DNA of 64,000 bases from Blastococcus sp. TF02A-26 (GCF_003319125.1 NZ_QOHG01000008.1:1-64000), one strand, 5' to 3'; counted from the stretch's first letter, positions 28,673-37,507 are shown. Notes: generated by a model from the sequence alone, not told the origin. Made by a program: numbers and translations.

Positions 28673-29068
28673 ACCTCGGTGCCTCCATCCGATGAAAGTT
28701 GTCGAACGATCGCAGGATCGCCCCCGGCACCATGCACGACCCTGTGGTGGGTGTCACCGCCGGGGGGCCGTTCCACGCGGCAGTTACTGCCAGATCGTTA
28801 TCTCGTCGTGATGGAGACGCGGTCCCGCGGCGCCGCCCGGGCGACCCGGCCGAGCGCCGTTCCACGTGAGGTGACGTCCCATCTGACCTGCTGAGCGACC
28901 TGCGCCGGTCGGACCTGTCGGGTCTCGGATCGGCGGCGTCGGCACCCAACACGCGTAGAGGTGTTGACGTGCATCGAACAGTCCAGCACCCTGCCCCACA
29001 TCCTGTGTGATGTCGGCGGGGCGTAGGTCGTGCCGGCACACCGCTGCTCCCGGTTCTATGGAGTCGAT
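28673..29068. other. Divergent intergenic region of the importer
   Basis: These 396 bp hold, on the minus side, the leader and promoter of the binding protein. This includes a 20-nt segment at 28698-28717 identical to one at 27238-27257. On the plus side there is an inverted repeat CAACAC-N8-GTGTTG (28947-28966) whose right arm overlaps TTGACG (28964-28969), a good -35, with CACCCT 17 bp on as a weak -10. This could be a regulator-controlled promoter for the permease/ATPase operon. Confidence 0.5.
28778..28800 (-). promoter_or_regulatory. Composite -10/operator of the second binding-protein gene
   Basis: On the minus strand TAACGAT (28794-28800) is followed directly by CTGGCAGTAACTGCCG, a 6-1-6 palindrome at the predicted transcription start. 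The same order, TAACGA then TGGCA-N5-TGCCA, occurs at 41701-41721. A bound protein here would block initiation. Confidence 0.6.
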
Positions 29069-31126
29069 GTGCTCTCGTACGTCCTCGCCGGCCTGGGCCT
29101 CGGGTCCATCTACGCGATAGCGGCCGGCTCCCTGGTCATCACCTACGTCGCCTCCGGCATCTTCAACCTCGCGTTCGCGGCCATGGCCTACTCGGTCGCG
29201 CGCTTCTACTACTGGCTCCTCGTCGAGGAGGGCTGGGGGATCGTCCCCTCGGCGCTCGTGTCGCTGTTCGTCTTCGCGCCGGCGCTCGGGATGTTCCTGT
29301 ACGCGGTGCTGTTCCGGCACCTGCGGCTGCGCTCGACGCTGGTGAAGCTGATGGCCACCGTCGGTCTCTCGGTGGCCCTCCCGCCGCTCGTGCAGTTGGT
29401 CCTGGAGCAGCCGACCAACACGCAGGCGCCCGGTCTGGCCCCGCGTCCGCTGGACGTCTTCAAGGTCTTCGGCTCGACCATCAACGCCGACCAGCTGGCG
29501 ACCTACATCGGCCTGGTCGTCGTCCTCGTCGTCGGGGTCGGTCTGCTGCGGTTCACCAACGTGGGCCTCAAGGTCCGGGCCCTCGTCGACTCCGAGGCGC
29601 TCACCAGCCTGAGCGGGACCAGCCCCGGCCGGGTGTCGCTGGGCGTCTGGGCGGCCAGCGCCACCCTCGCCGGGCTCGCCGGCATCCTGCTCGCGCCGAC
29701 GCAGGGCCTCTCGGTCCAGTCGATGACCTTCCTGATGTCGGCCGCCTTCGCCGCGGTCGTCGCCGCGAAGCTGCGCAGCCTGCCGCTGGCCGTGGCCGTC
29801 GCGCTGGTCATGGGCGTCACGACGAACGTCCTCGAGAAGTTCATCGACCCCTCGAGCGAGTTCGGCGCGGTCATCAAGCCCGCCATCCCGTTCATCTTCA
29901 TGCTGCTGTTCCTGCTCTTCTACGCCCTCCGCGGGCAGGCCGGTGACCTCGTCGCCGGTGGCGCCCTCGACCGGGCGATCGCCACGCAGGGCGGCGATCC
30001 GAGCGTCGTCTCGGCGGTGACCGGTGGCTCCAACCGCCGGATCCTCAACCCGTCGGTCCTCGCCGGGGTCGTGATCGTCGGCATCGTCTTCCTGATGCCC
30101 GGCATGCTCGACAAGTTCTGGTCGGGCCTGCTCGCCACCGGCATCGCGATCGCGATCGCGCTGCTGTCCTACACGCTCGTCACCGGTGAGGGCGGCATGG
30201 TGTGGCTGAGCCAGATCACCTTCGCCGGCGGTGGCGCCGTCCTGTCGGCCGAGCTGGTCCGCAACTGGGGCTGGGAGCCGCTCGTCGCGGTGCTCGTCGC
30301 GGCGGTCTTCATCGTGCCGGTCGGCGTCATCCTGGGTCTGCTCACCATCCGACTGGGCAACCTGTACGTCGCCCTCGTGACGCTCACCTTCGGGTCGCTG
30401 ATCACGACCCTCGTCTTCCGCCGCGACCCGTACTACAACTTCGGGTCCGGGCAGCCGATGCCGCGGCCGGAGTACTCGACGACGAACGACGACTTCGCCT
30501 ACCTGGCGCTGGCGGTCTTCGTGATCCTGGCGATCCTCATCGTCAACGTCCGCCGCTCGACGGCGGGCCTGGCGATGAGCGCGGTCCGCTTCAGCGAGAA
30601 CGGCGCCAAGACCCTCGGCATCAGCGTCGTCCAGACGAAGGTGCTGGTCTCGGGCCTGGCCACCTTCACCGCCGCGGTCGGCGGCGGGTTCATCGCGATG
30701 AGCAACGGGTCCACGCTGCCCGACTCGTTCGACCCGGCCGGTGGGCTGGTGTGGCTCGCGGTCCTGGTGACCATGGGCGCCCGGTCCAACATCGCCGCGC
30801 TGATCGCGGGCGTCATGTTCATCATGATGCCGCAGGTCTTCCAGACCTACGTCGACCACGACTACGCCGACATCCCGATCATCCTGTTCGGTCTCGGCGC
30901 CCTCGGCCTGGCCCTGCACCCGGAGGGCGTCGTCGCCCAGACCGGCAACAACATCATGAGCCTGGTCCGGAAGATCACCGGCCGCCGCGGCTCGGACGGC
31001 GAGACCCCCGTCCCGCCGGGCACCCCGGGCGCCTCCGGGCCGGTCCGCAGCGAGACCGACGACCCCCTGCTGACGCCCGCCACCCGCGGTGAGGCCGCCA
31101 CGATCACCGCCGGAGGACAGGCATGA
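29069..31126 (+). CDS. Fused LivH-LivM-type ABC permease
   Basis: This 685-residue membrane protein is two branched-chain-type permease domains in one chain. The first (about 1-290, YVLAGLGLGSIYAIAAGSLV) is LivH-like. The second (about 335-640, LSYTLVTGEGGMVWLSQITF) is LivM-like. They are joined by a short polar linker and end in a Pro/Gly-rich cytoplasmic tail. GTG 29069 has GGAG 5 nt upstream; a GTG at 29030 is the alternative. Overlaps with the ATPase genes show one operon. It forms the channel for the lipoprotein ligands. Confidence 0.92.
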   Translation: MLSYVLAGLGLGSIYAIAAGSLVITYVASGIFNLAFAAMAYSVARFYYWLLVEEGWGIVPSALVSLFVFAPALGMFLYAVLFRHLRLRSTLVKLMATVGLSVALPPLVQLVLEQPTNTQAPGLAPRPLDVFKVFGSTINADQLATYIGLVVVLVVGVGLLRFTNVGLKVRALVDSEALTSLSGTSPGRVSLGVWAASATLAGLAGILLAPTQGLSVQSMTFLMSAAFAAVVAAKLRSLPLAVAVALVMGVTTNVLEKFIDPSSEFGAVIKPAIPFIFMLLFLLFYALRGQAGDLVAGGALDRAIATQGGDPSVVSAVTGGSNRRILNPSVLAGVVIVGIVFLMPGMLDKFWSGLLATGIAIAIALLSYTLVTGEGGMVWLSQITFAGGGAVLSAELVRNWGWEPLVAVLVAAVFIVPVGVILGLLTIRLGNLYVALVTLTFGSLITTLVFRRDPYYNFGSGQPMPRPEYSTTNDDFAYLALAVFVILAILIVNVRRSTAGLAMSAVRFSENGAKTLGISVVQTKVLVSGLATFTAAVGGGFIAMSNGSTLPDSFDPAGGLVWLAVLVTMGARSNIAALIAGVMFIMMPQVFQTYVDHDYADIPIILFGLGALGLALHPEGVVAQTGNNIMSLVRKITGRRGSDGETPVPPGTPGASGPVRSETDDPLLTPATRGEAATITAGGQA

Positions 31127-31992
31127 GCACCGCACTGCACGCGCCCCAGGCGGCCACCCCGGGCACCGAGGCCCCGCGTCTCGAGGCCCGCGGCGTGACC
31201 GTCCGGTTCGGTGGCCTGGTGGCGAACAAGGACGTCGACCTCGCGGTCGGCAGCCAGCAGATCGTCGGTCTCGTCGGCCCGAACGGCGCCGGCAAGAGCA
31301 CGCTCTTCGCCGTCCTCTCCGGGCTGCTGCGGCCGACGTCGGGCCGGGTCTTCATGGACGGCGAGGACGTCACCGGGACGTCGCCGCAGAAGCGGGCCGC
31401 CCGTGGCCTGGCGCGGACCTTCCAGCACCCGGAGCTGTTCTCGTCCCTCTCGGTCCGCGAGCACCTCGTGCTGGCCTACCGGATGAAGAACGCCAAGAGC
31501 CGGATCTGGACCGACCTGCTCAACTTCCGCGGCTTCGCGAGCTCCCCGAAGGCGGAGGACCAGCGGGTCGACGAGCTCGTCGAGTCGCTGCAGCTGGGCG
31601 CGATCCAGCACCGGCCGGCGGCGGGCCTGCCACTGGGGTCGGCCCGGCTGCTGGAGATCGCCCGTGCCCTCGCGCGGGAGCCGCGGGTGCTGCTCCTGGA
31701 CGAGCCCTCCTCGGGCCTCGACGTCCGGGAGACCGAGGAGGTCGCCGAGGTGCTCAAGTCCGTCGTCCGGGACCACGGTGTCTCGCTGCTGATGGTCGAG
31801 CACGACGTCGAGCTGGTGCTCGGCATGTCCGACGCCGTCCACGTCCTGGACTTCGGCGTCAAGATCGCCGGGGGCACGCCGGCCGAGGTCCGCCGGGACC
31901 CCGCCGTCCGGGCCGCCTACCTCGGCGAGGAGATCGAGAAGCCCGCCGTCCAGCGGGCCGAGGCCGAGATCGAGCAGGGGGAGCTGGCGTGA
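31123..31992 (+). CDS. ABC-transporter ATP-binding protein, LivG-like
   Basis: This 289-residue ATPase has Walker A GPNGAGKST, Q-loop RTFQHPELF, Walker B VLLLDEPSSGLD and the switch His in MVEHDVELV. The signature motif is the variant LPLGSARLLEIARAL instead of LSGGQ, as in some LivG proteins. A 26-residue N-terminal extension and a charged C-terminal tail are present. It overlaps the permease by 4 bp and the next ATPase by 4 bp. Confidence 0.92.
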   Translation: MSTALHAPQAATPGTEAPRLEARGVTVRFGGLVANKDVDLAVGSQQIVGLVGPNGAGKSTLFAVLSGLLRPTSGRVFMDGEDVTGTSPQKRAARGLARTFQHPELFSSLSVREHLVLAYRMKNAKSRIWTDLLNFRGFASSPKAEDQRVDELVESLQLGAIQHRPAAGLPLGSARLLEIARALAREPRVLLLDEPSSGLDVRETEEVAEVLKSVVRDHGVSLLMVEHDVELVLGMSDAVHVLDFGVKIAGGTPAEVRRDPAVRAAYLGEEIEKPAVQRAEAEIEQGELA

Positions 31993-32729
31993 CCACGAAC
32001 GAGTCGGGGACCGGGTCGGGGTCGCTGCTGCGGGTGGAGAACCTGGCCGTCCGCTACGGCGCGGCCCAGTCGCTGTTCGACGTCAGCATCGACGTGCCGG
32101 TCAACAGCGCCCTCGCGGTGCTGGGGTCCAACGGCGCCGGAAAGAGCACGCTCGCCCGGGCGCTGTCGGGCCTGGTGCCGTCGTGCGGCGGGAAGATCTG
32201 GTTCGACGGCAAGGACGTCACCAAGTGGTCGCCGACGAAGATCCGCCGGGCCGGCCTGGTGCACCTGCCGGAGGGGCGCGGCGTCTTCCCGGGGCTCACC
32301 GTCCTGGAGAACCTGCGGATGGCGCTGACCACCCAGCGCAGCGGCAAGGAGGAGAGCCTCGAGCACGCCTTCGAGCTCTTCCCGGTGCTCGGCCAGCGGC
32401 GCAAGCAGCTCGCCGGCACGCTGTCCGGCGGTGAGCAGCAGATGCTCTCCCTCGCCCGCGCGCTGATGGTGTCGCCGAAGCTCGTGATCGCCGACGAGAT
32501 GTCGCTGGGCCTGGCGCCCAAGCTCGTCGACGTGGTGTTCGACAGCCTCGGCAAGATGCGCGACGCCGGCATCGCGGTGGTCATGATCGAGCAGTTCGCG
32601 AGCCGGGCACTCGGGTTCGCCGACCAGGCGATCATCCTGCAGCGCGGCAGCGTGACCTGGGCCGGCCGCGCCGACGAGGCCGGCGAGGAACTGCTGCACG
32701 CCTACCTGGGCGGCGCGACGGCGGCCTGA
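31989..32729 (+). CDS. ABC-transporter ATP-binding protein, LivF-like
   Basis: This 246-residue ATPase has Walker A GSNGAGKST, a canonical LSGGEQQML signature, Walker B LVIADEMSLGLAP and LPEGRGVFP, typical of LivF. It pairs with the LivG-like subunit under the fused permease. The GTG start overlaps the previous stop (GTGA). It is the last gene of the operon; a 17-bp-stem hairpin follows. Confidence 0.92.
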   Translation: MTTNESGTGSGSLLRVENLAVRYGAAQSLFDVSIDVPVNSALAVLGSNGAGKSTLARALSGLVPSCGGKIWFDGKDVTKWSPTKIRRAGLVHLPEGRGVFPGLTVLENLRMALTTQRSGKEESLEHAFELFPVLGQRRKQLAGTLSGGEQQMLSLARALMVSPKLVIADEMSLGLAPKLVDVVFDSLGKMRDAGIAVVMIEQFASRALGFADQAIILQRGSVTWAGRADEAGEELLHAYLGGATAA

Positions 32730-32744
32730 CCGCCGACCGCCTCC

Positions 32745-32784
32745 GACGACGGCCCGCCGGGATCCCTCCCGGCGGGCCGTCGTC
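32745..32784 (+). terminator. Importer operon terminator
   Basis: A perfect 17-bp stem (GACGACGGCCCGCCGGG and complement) closes a 6-nt loop 16 nt after the last ATPase stop codon. Confidence 0.8.
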
Positions 32785-32885
32785 GTCCGCGGCGAGCGCC
32801 CTGTCGCACCCCCGGGCTCTGGTAAGCCGTACGCCGAACCAGCGCCGGGCCCCACGGCCGGCGCCACGACGCCGAGGAGGCGCCC

Positions 32886-33503
32886 ATGACCGCGATCGAC
32901 CGCTCGACCGTCGGGCCCGACCGCCGGGAGCGGCCCCCGTTCGACGCCGCCCGGGCCGAGGCGGCCGTCCGTGAGCTGCTGCTGGCCGTGGGGGAGGACC
33001 CCGACCGCCCGGGGCTCCGGGACACCCCCGGACGCGTCGCCCGCGCCTACGCGGAGACCTTCGGCGGCCTCGCCCAGGACCCGGCCGAGGTCCTGGCGAC
33101 GACGTTCGAGGAGGACCACGACGAGCTCGTCCTGGTGAAGGACATCCCGATGTACTCCACCTGCGAGCACCACCTGGTCCCCTTCCACGGCGTGGCGCAC
33201 ATCGCGTACATCCCGTCCGAGGACGGGCGGGTGACGGGCCTGTCGAAGCTCGCCCGGCTGGTCGACGTCTACGCCCGCCGGCCGCAGGTGCAGGAGCGGA
33301 TGACCCGGCAGATCGCCGACGCGCTGCACGACGTGCTCAAGCCGCGCGGCGTGCTGGTCGTGATCCAGGCCGAGCACCTGTGCATGGGGATGCGCGGCAT
33401 CCGCAAGCCGGGAGCGGTGACCACCACCTCGGCCGTCCGCGGCCTGTTCCGCGAGAGCGCCGCCACCCGGGCCGAGGCCATGTCGCTGGTGCTGGGCCGA
33501 TGA
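32886..33503 (+). CDS. folE: GTP cyclohydrolase I
   Basis: This 205-residue FolE converts GTP to 7,8-dihydroneopterin triphosphate, the first step of folate and pterin synthesis. The zinc ligands are Cys93 and a His in [10 protein letters not shown] and Cys166 in EHLCMGMRG. The substrate-binding [10 protein letters not shown] is intact. The ATG has GGAGG upstream. No other folate genes adjoin, unlike the usual ftsH-folE-folP group, so this may be a second or relocated copy. It overlaps the next gene by 4 bp. Confidence 0.95.
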   Translation: MTAIDRSTVGPDRRERPPFDAARAEAAVRELLLAVGEDPDRPGLRDTPGRVARAYAETFGGLAQDPAEVLATTFEEDHDELVLVKDIPMYSTCEHHLVPFHGVAHIAYIPSEDGRVTGLSKLARLVDVYARRPQVQERMTRQIADALHDVLKPRGVLVVIQAEHLCMGMRGIRKPGAVTTTSAVRGLFRESAATRAEAMSLVLGR

Positions 33504-33982
33504 GCGCGCCGGAGGGGCAGCGCCGCGGCCGGGCCATCGCCATGACCGCCGCGGAGGTCGACGACTTCCTGGGCGCCGAGCGCACCTGCCGCGTGGCCAC
33601 CGTGGGCGGCGACGGCCGGCCGCACGTCGCCCCGCTGTGGTTCGTCTGGGACGGCGCCGCGCTGTGGCTGAACTCCCTCACCCGCAGCCAGCGGTGGACC
33701 GACCTGGCGCGCGACCCCCGCGTGGCCGTGGTCGTCGACGCCGGGGTCGAGTACACCGAGCTGCGCGGCGTGGAGGTCACCGGCCGCGCCGAGGTCGTCG
33801 GCGACGTCCCCCGGAGCGAGGCCGAGGACCCGGAGCTGGCCCCGGTGGAGCAGGCCTTCGCCCGCAAGTACGGGGGCACCGACACCTACGTCCCCGACGG
33901 GCGGCACGCGTGGTTGCGGATCACCCCGGAGAAGCTGGTCAGCTGGGACTTCCGCAAGCTCGGGACGCCTCGGGCCACGTGA
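33500..33982 (+). CDS. PNPOx-like split-barrel flavin-binding protein
   Basis: This 160-residue member of the pyridoxamine-5'-phosphate-oxidase-like split barrels has the strand-turn pattern [21 protein letters not shown], then [19 protein letters not shown] and the late strand [15 protein letters not shown]. Many bind FMN, F420 or heme. ATG 33500 overlaps the folE stop codon, so it is co-translated with folE. Which cofactor it uses is unclear. Confidence 0.82.
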   Translation: MSAPEGQRRGRAIAMTAAEVDDFLGAERTCRVATVGGDGRPHVAPLWFVWDGAALWLNSLTRSQRWTDLARDPRVAVVVDAGVEYTELRGVEVTGRAEVVGDVPRSEAEDPELAPVEQAFARKYGGTDTYVPDGRHAWLRITPEKLVSWDFRKLGTPRAT

Positions 33983-33987
33983 GGATG

Positions 33988-34050
33988 GAACGGCCTCCTC
34001 TCAGGGGCCCGCGCCGAGCGTGCGAGGCGTGGGGGGAGAGGAGGTCCTTC
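33988..34050. repeat. Conserved intergenic stem-loop, copy 1
   Basis: The outer stem GGCCTCCTCTC/GAGAGGAGG-T-CC has a bulged T. An 8-bp inner stem CCCGCGCC/GGCGTGGG closes the 10-nt loop GAGCGTGCGA. The copy at 60125-60178 has the same bulge, the same 33-nt spacing between outer arms and the identical loop, with compensating stem changes. It fills the space between convergent genes. Confidence 0.75.
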
Positions 34051-34051
34051 T

Positions 34052-34900
34052 TCAGGGCGCGAAGACCGAGGTGAGCGCCGCGGCGACCTCCCGGTGACCG
34101 GCGACCAGCCGGCACCGGCCGCGACCGGCCCGCGCGAGATCGCGGCCCAGGTCGACGTCGTCCTCGCCGGTGGTGTCCAGCAGGACGTCGAGCCGCGGCA
34201 GCCGGGCGGCGACCAGCCGCGGATCGGGCCCGGCGTTGTGCACGCAGTCCGACAGCAGCAGCACCCGGCCGTCGCGGGCCGGGACGCCGGCCAGCTGGGC
34301 CGCGGCGGTCTCCAGCGCGAAGGAGACGTTGGTCAGCCCCTGCGCCGGCATCCGGACCAGCAGGTCGAGGACCGTGGCGGGATCGGCCGGCTCGCCCATC
34401 CGCACCAGCACCGCGGCGTCGGACCAGAAGGCGACGACGGACAGCCGGTCGCGGGCGAGCTCCCCGGCCAGCGCACCGACGGTGGCGGCCGCGGTGCGGA
34501 TCCGCTCGCCGCGCATCGACCCGGAGACGTCGACCACGAGGACGACCGACCGCCGGCGGCGCACCCGCTCGCGCACGACCACGTCGTCGTCGTCGGGCAG
34601 GGGCTTGGTGACCAGCGCGTCCAGGGTGCGCTCGAGGTCGAGCTCGTCGGAGCCGCCGCTCCACGGCAGGCTGGTGAGCTCGCCGACACCGCGGCGGGGA
34701 CGGCGCTCCCGTGGGGGCCGGGCCACCGCCAGCCGGCGGGCGATCTCCCGCGCGCGCTGCCGCACCCGCGCCTCCGCGGCGTCGGCCGCGGCGAGGTCGG
34801 CCAGGGCGATGACCGTGCCGTCGTCGTCGGTGGCGCCGCGGGCGGTCCGACCCGGGGGAGTGGCGCCCTGCCTGGTCCGGCGGCGGTCCCCGCCGGTCAA
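34052..34900 (-). CDS. VWA-domain (CoxE-like) protein
   Basis: At least 282 residues have a von Willebrand A fold with the MIDAS motif DVSGSM, then GLTNVSFAL and LLLSDCVHN. VWA/CoxE proteins partner with MoxR ATPases as metal-inserting or maturation chaperones. The only in-frame start is TTG 34900, yet the coding bias continues upstream in frame to the MoxR TGA at 35051, with no ATG or GTG. The real start is therefore unresolved. The gene ends at the stem-loop repeat. Confidence 0.82.
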   Translation of the reverse strand: MTGGDRRRTRQGATPPGRTARGATDDDGTVIALADLAAADAAEARVRQRAREIARRLAVARPPRERRPRRGVGELTSLPWSGGSDELDLERTLDALVTKPLPDDDDVVVRERVRRRRSVVLVVDVSGSMRGERIRTAAATVGALAGELARDRLSVVAFWSDAAVLVRMGEPADPATVLDLLVRMPAQGLTNVSFALETAAAQLAGVPARDGRVLLLSDCVHNAGPDPRLVAARLPRLDVLLDTTGEDDVDLGRDLARAGRGRCRLVAGHREVAAALTSVFAP

Positions 34901-35050
34901 CGTGAGGCCACCGCCGCCCGAGCTCGGGGTGAACAGCGACGGCTGCTCGGTCAGCTGCTTCGGCTTGCGCTTCAGCGGCCGGGTACGGCCCGGCCCCTCA
35001 CGCCGGTTGCCGGTGCGCCGCTCGACGGGGGAGTCGGCGGCGATCGTCCT
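34901..35050 (-). other. In-frame coding-like extension between MoxR and VWA genes
   Basis: Fifty codons after the MoxR TGA stay open in the VWA frame with almost all-GC third positions. They encode a basic, plausible peptide (RPLKRKPKQLTEQPSLFTP). No ATG or GTG occurs in them; ATC and CTG are the only near-cognate options near AAGGA. Either the VWA gene uses a rare start, the TGA is read through, or the TGA is a mutation or sequencing error in a fused gene. Confidence 0.6.
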
Positions 35051-36088
35051 TCAACCGGGCTCTGCCGCCGACGGCCGGAGGAGGAAGTGGTCCTCCCAGA
35101 TCTCGCGCAGGACGGTCTCCGGGGTGGACTCCAGCGCCTCGTCGAGGAAGATCCGGCCGGACAGCGCCAGCATCAGCGCGTCGAGGACCACCGCGGTGTA
35201 CGCCTCGGGCAGCCCGCGGGGCGGCGCGACCGACGGCTCGTCGGGCAGGGCCACCGCGCGCATGGTGGCCAGCTGGGCGGCGACCAGGGCGAGGTCGATC
35301 GCCCCGCGCACGCTGCTGCCCTGGCGGACGTCGTCCCGTTCCCGGGTGGCCCGGGTCAGGGCCACGGCGTCGGCGATCAGCCGGGGCGACTCCACACCGG
35401 TGCGCCGGCCGACGATGCCGCGCTCGGCCTCGGCGTCCTGGTAGTCGATGGCCAGGCGGCACAGCCGGTCGTACACCGACGTCGACAGCCGCGTCGTCCC
35501 GATGTTGTCGTAGGGGTTCATCGAGGCGACCACGCGGAACGACGGGAGCGCCTCGACCGTGCCGACCCGGGGGACGGTGATGCGCCGCTCGGCCATCGCC
35601 GTGAGCAGCGTGTTGAGGGTGTCCTCCGGCGCGCGGTTGAACTCCTCGACGTAGAGGAACCCCCCGGCTCGCATGGCCTCGACCAGCGGGCCGGGCACGA
35701 AGTTGTCCGCGGTGTAGTCCTCGCGCAGCACCCGGGCGGGGCTGTGGTGGCCGACCAGCCGGGTCGGGGTGAGGTCGGCGTTGCCCTCGACGAACAGCAG
35801 CGGGATGCCCCACTCGGTGGTGATCGAGCGCAGCAGCGTGGACTTCGACGTCCCCGGCGGCCCCTCGAGCAGCACGTCCCGGCCGGCGGAGACGCTGGCC
35901 AGCAGCAGGTCGAGCTCGCGGTCGCGGCCGACGAGGTGGCGGGCCACCCGGCGGCGGATGTCGCGGACCGAGGCGCCGTCGGCGCCGCCCACGCGGGACC
36001 CGGTGATCACGGTGTCAGCGCCGGGGCCGGCGGCCGGGTCGGGATCCCCGGGGAGCACCTCGTCGGCTCGCTCGGCCGCTGTCGCCAC
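35051..36088 (-). CDS. MoxR-type AAA+ ATPase
   Basis: This 345-residue AAA+ protein has Walker A GPPGTSKST, Walker B GFLYVEEFN, sensor 1 MNPYDN and an arginine-finger region TRLSTSVYDRL. MoxR proteins use ATP to mature enzyme complexes with a VWA partner, here the next gene. GTG 36088 has AGGAGG 4 nt upstream; the longer ORF is non-homologous. CoxE/MoxR pairs often accompany molybdenum hydroxylases, but none is present in this window. Confidence 0.9.
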   Translation of the reverse strand: MATAAERADEVLPGDPDPAAGPGADTVITGSRVGGADGASVRDIRRRVARHLVGRDRELDLLLASVSAGRDVLLEGPPGTSKSTLLRSITTEWGIPLLFVEGNADLTPTRLVGHHSPARVLREDYTADNFVPGPLVEAMRAGGFLYVEEFNRAPEDTLNTLLTAMAERRITVPRVGTVEALPSFRVVASMNPYDNIGTTRLSTSVYDRLCRLAIDYQDAEAERGIVGRRTGVESPRLIADAVALTRATRERDDVRQGSSVRGAIDLALVAAQLATMRAVALPDEPSVAPPRGLPEAYTAVVLDALMLALSGRIFLDEALESTPETVLREIWEDHFLLRPSAAEPG

Positions 36089-36129
36089 GGGACCTCCTCG
36101 CTCGGCACGCCCGGGGCTCCGGCCGCGAT

Positions 36130-36162
36130 CCTTCGACCATGTTATGACTGCTGTATCGAAGG
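36130..36162. promoter_or_regulatory. Inverted repeat between moxR and the MFS gene
   Basis: CCTTCGA and TCGAAGG flank a 19-bp AT-richer centre (CATGTTATGACTGCTGTA region) in the 134-bp divergent space. It is probably a promoter with a regulator site for one or both genes; the regulator is unknown. Confidence 0.4.
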
Positions 36163-36222
36163 GCTCCCGCCGAGGCGGCGTTCCGCGGAGCGGCCCCCGC
36201 CCACCCACCTGCGAGGGACGCG

Positions 36223-37494
36223 ATGAGCGAGACCGCACAGCCGGTCGAGGCGCCGCCGGCGCCGCTGCGGCCGATGGCGCTGCTGCGGATCCGGCCCTTC
36301 GCCGTCCTCTACCTCAACGCCACCGTCATCTTCCTCGGCGTCATGGCCCAGACCATCGCCCGCGGCTGGCTGGCCTACGAGCTGACCGGTTCGAACGCCG
36401 CCCTGGGTGGGGTGCTGCTGGCCTTCGGTGTCGCGATGCTGGTCTCCACGCCGTGGGGCGGGGTGGCCGCGGACCGGCTGCCCAAGCGCCTGGTGCTCCA
36501 GGTGTCCATCGCGATGCTGGCCGCCTCCAGCGCCTGGATCGGGCTGGCCGTGGCGTTCGACGTCATCGCGTACTGGATGCTGCTCGGCTCGTCGATGATC
36601 CAGGCCGCTGCCTTCGCCCTCTTCGGCCCCGCGCGCATGGCCTACCTCGCCGAGGTGCTCCCCCGGGGGTCCCTGCCCGGGGCGGTCTCCATGCTCCTGG
36701 TGAACGGCGAGGTGAGCCGCGTCGTCGGCCCGGCGGCGGCGGGCGTGCTGGTCGGCTCGGTCAGCATCGGGCTCGAGGCGGTCTTCCTCGCCAGCGCCGC
36801 CCTGGCGGCCCTGGGGCTGGTCCTGACCGCGGCGCTGCCGAAGGCGGGCGGGCAGCGGGACGTCGCGGTCGGCACGCCGCTGTGGGAGCTCGCCGACGGC
36901 CTGAGCTACGTCACCCGGCGGCCCGAGCTCGGCGCCCTGCTGCTGTGCGGCTTCGGCGTCACGATGGCCGGTCTGCCCTACCTGGCGTTCCTGCCGACCG
37001 TGGCCAGCGAGCTGTTCGACATGGGGTCGGCCGGCTACGGCGTCCTGTCGGCGACCTCCGCCGTGGGGGCCGTCGTCACCGGCCTGCTGCTCGGACGGCG
37101 GTCGCACCGCGGGTCGCAGACCCGGACCTTCGTGGTCGCCGGCGTCGTCTTCGGCGCGGGCGTGGGCGCGCTGGCCCTGGCTCCCACGTTCTGGCTGGCC
37201 GTGGTCGTCCTGCTGGTGGTGGGCGGGTCCAACCTGGGGTTCCAGACGGCGAACCAGTCCCTGTTGCTGGGCCTGTCGGACATGGCCTACCACGGCCGGA
37301 TCCAGGGCCTGGTGATGCTGAGCTTCGGCGCCTTCGGCATCGCCGCGCTGCCGCTCGGGGCGCTGGCCGACGCGGTGGGGCTGCGCTGGGTGCTCGGCGG
37401 GATGGGGCTGGTGACGCTGCTCGTGATGGCGGTCTTCGTGCTCGCGACCCGGGGCCGCCTGGCGCGGACCGACCGGCTGCGCGACCTCGGCTGA
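36223..37494 (+). CDS. Major facilitator superfamily transporter
   Basis: This 423-residue membrane protein has about 12 predicted segments. The conserved loop after the second segment reads TPWGGVAADRLPKR, a version of the MFS motif GxxxDRxGRR. It resembles the enterobactin-exporter/MFS_3 branch, which exports small molecules by proton antiport. The ATG has GCGAGG upstream. It is divergent from MoxR and convergent with the small NTF2-like gene. The substrate is unknown. Confidence 0.87.
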   Translation: MSETAQPVEAPPAPLRPMALLRIRPFAVLYLNATVIFLGVMAQTIARGWLAYELTGSNAALGGVLLAFGVAMLVSTPWGGVAADRLPKRLVLQVSIAMLAASSAWIGLAVAFDVIAYWMLLGSSMIQAAAFALFGPARMAYLAEVLPRGSLPGAVSMLLVNGEVSRVVGPAAAGVLVGSVSIGLEAVFLASAALAALGLVLTAALPKAGGQRDVAVGTPLWELADGLSYVTRRPELGALLLCGFGVTMAGLPYLAFLPTVASELFDMGSAGYGVLSATSAVGAVVTGLLLGRRSHRGSQTRTFVVAGVVFGAGVGALALAPTFWLAVVVLLVVGGSNLGFQTANQSLLLGLSDMAYHGRIQGLVMLSFGAFGIAALPLGALADAVGLRWVLGGMGLVTLLVMAVFVLATRGRLARTDRLRDLG

Positions 37495-37507
37495 CCCCGC
37501 GGACCGG

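Noticed and set aside
25757-28894. 1045-codon plus-strand ORF across both binding-protein genes
   Set aside because: It is a shadow of the two lipoprotein genes; the mirrored near-repeats come from the real tandem duplication.
28784-31135. 783-codon minus-strand ORF antisense to the fused permease
   Set aside because: It has no membrane or domain pattern and is repetitive Asp/Gly/Arg; the permease is certain on the plus strand.
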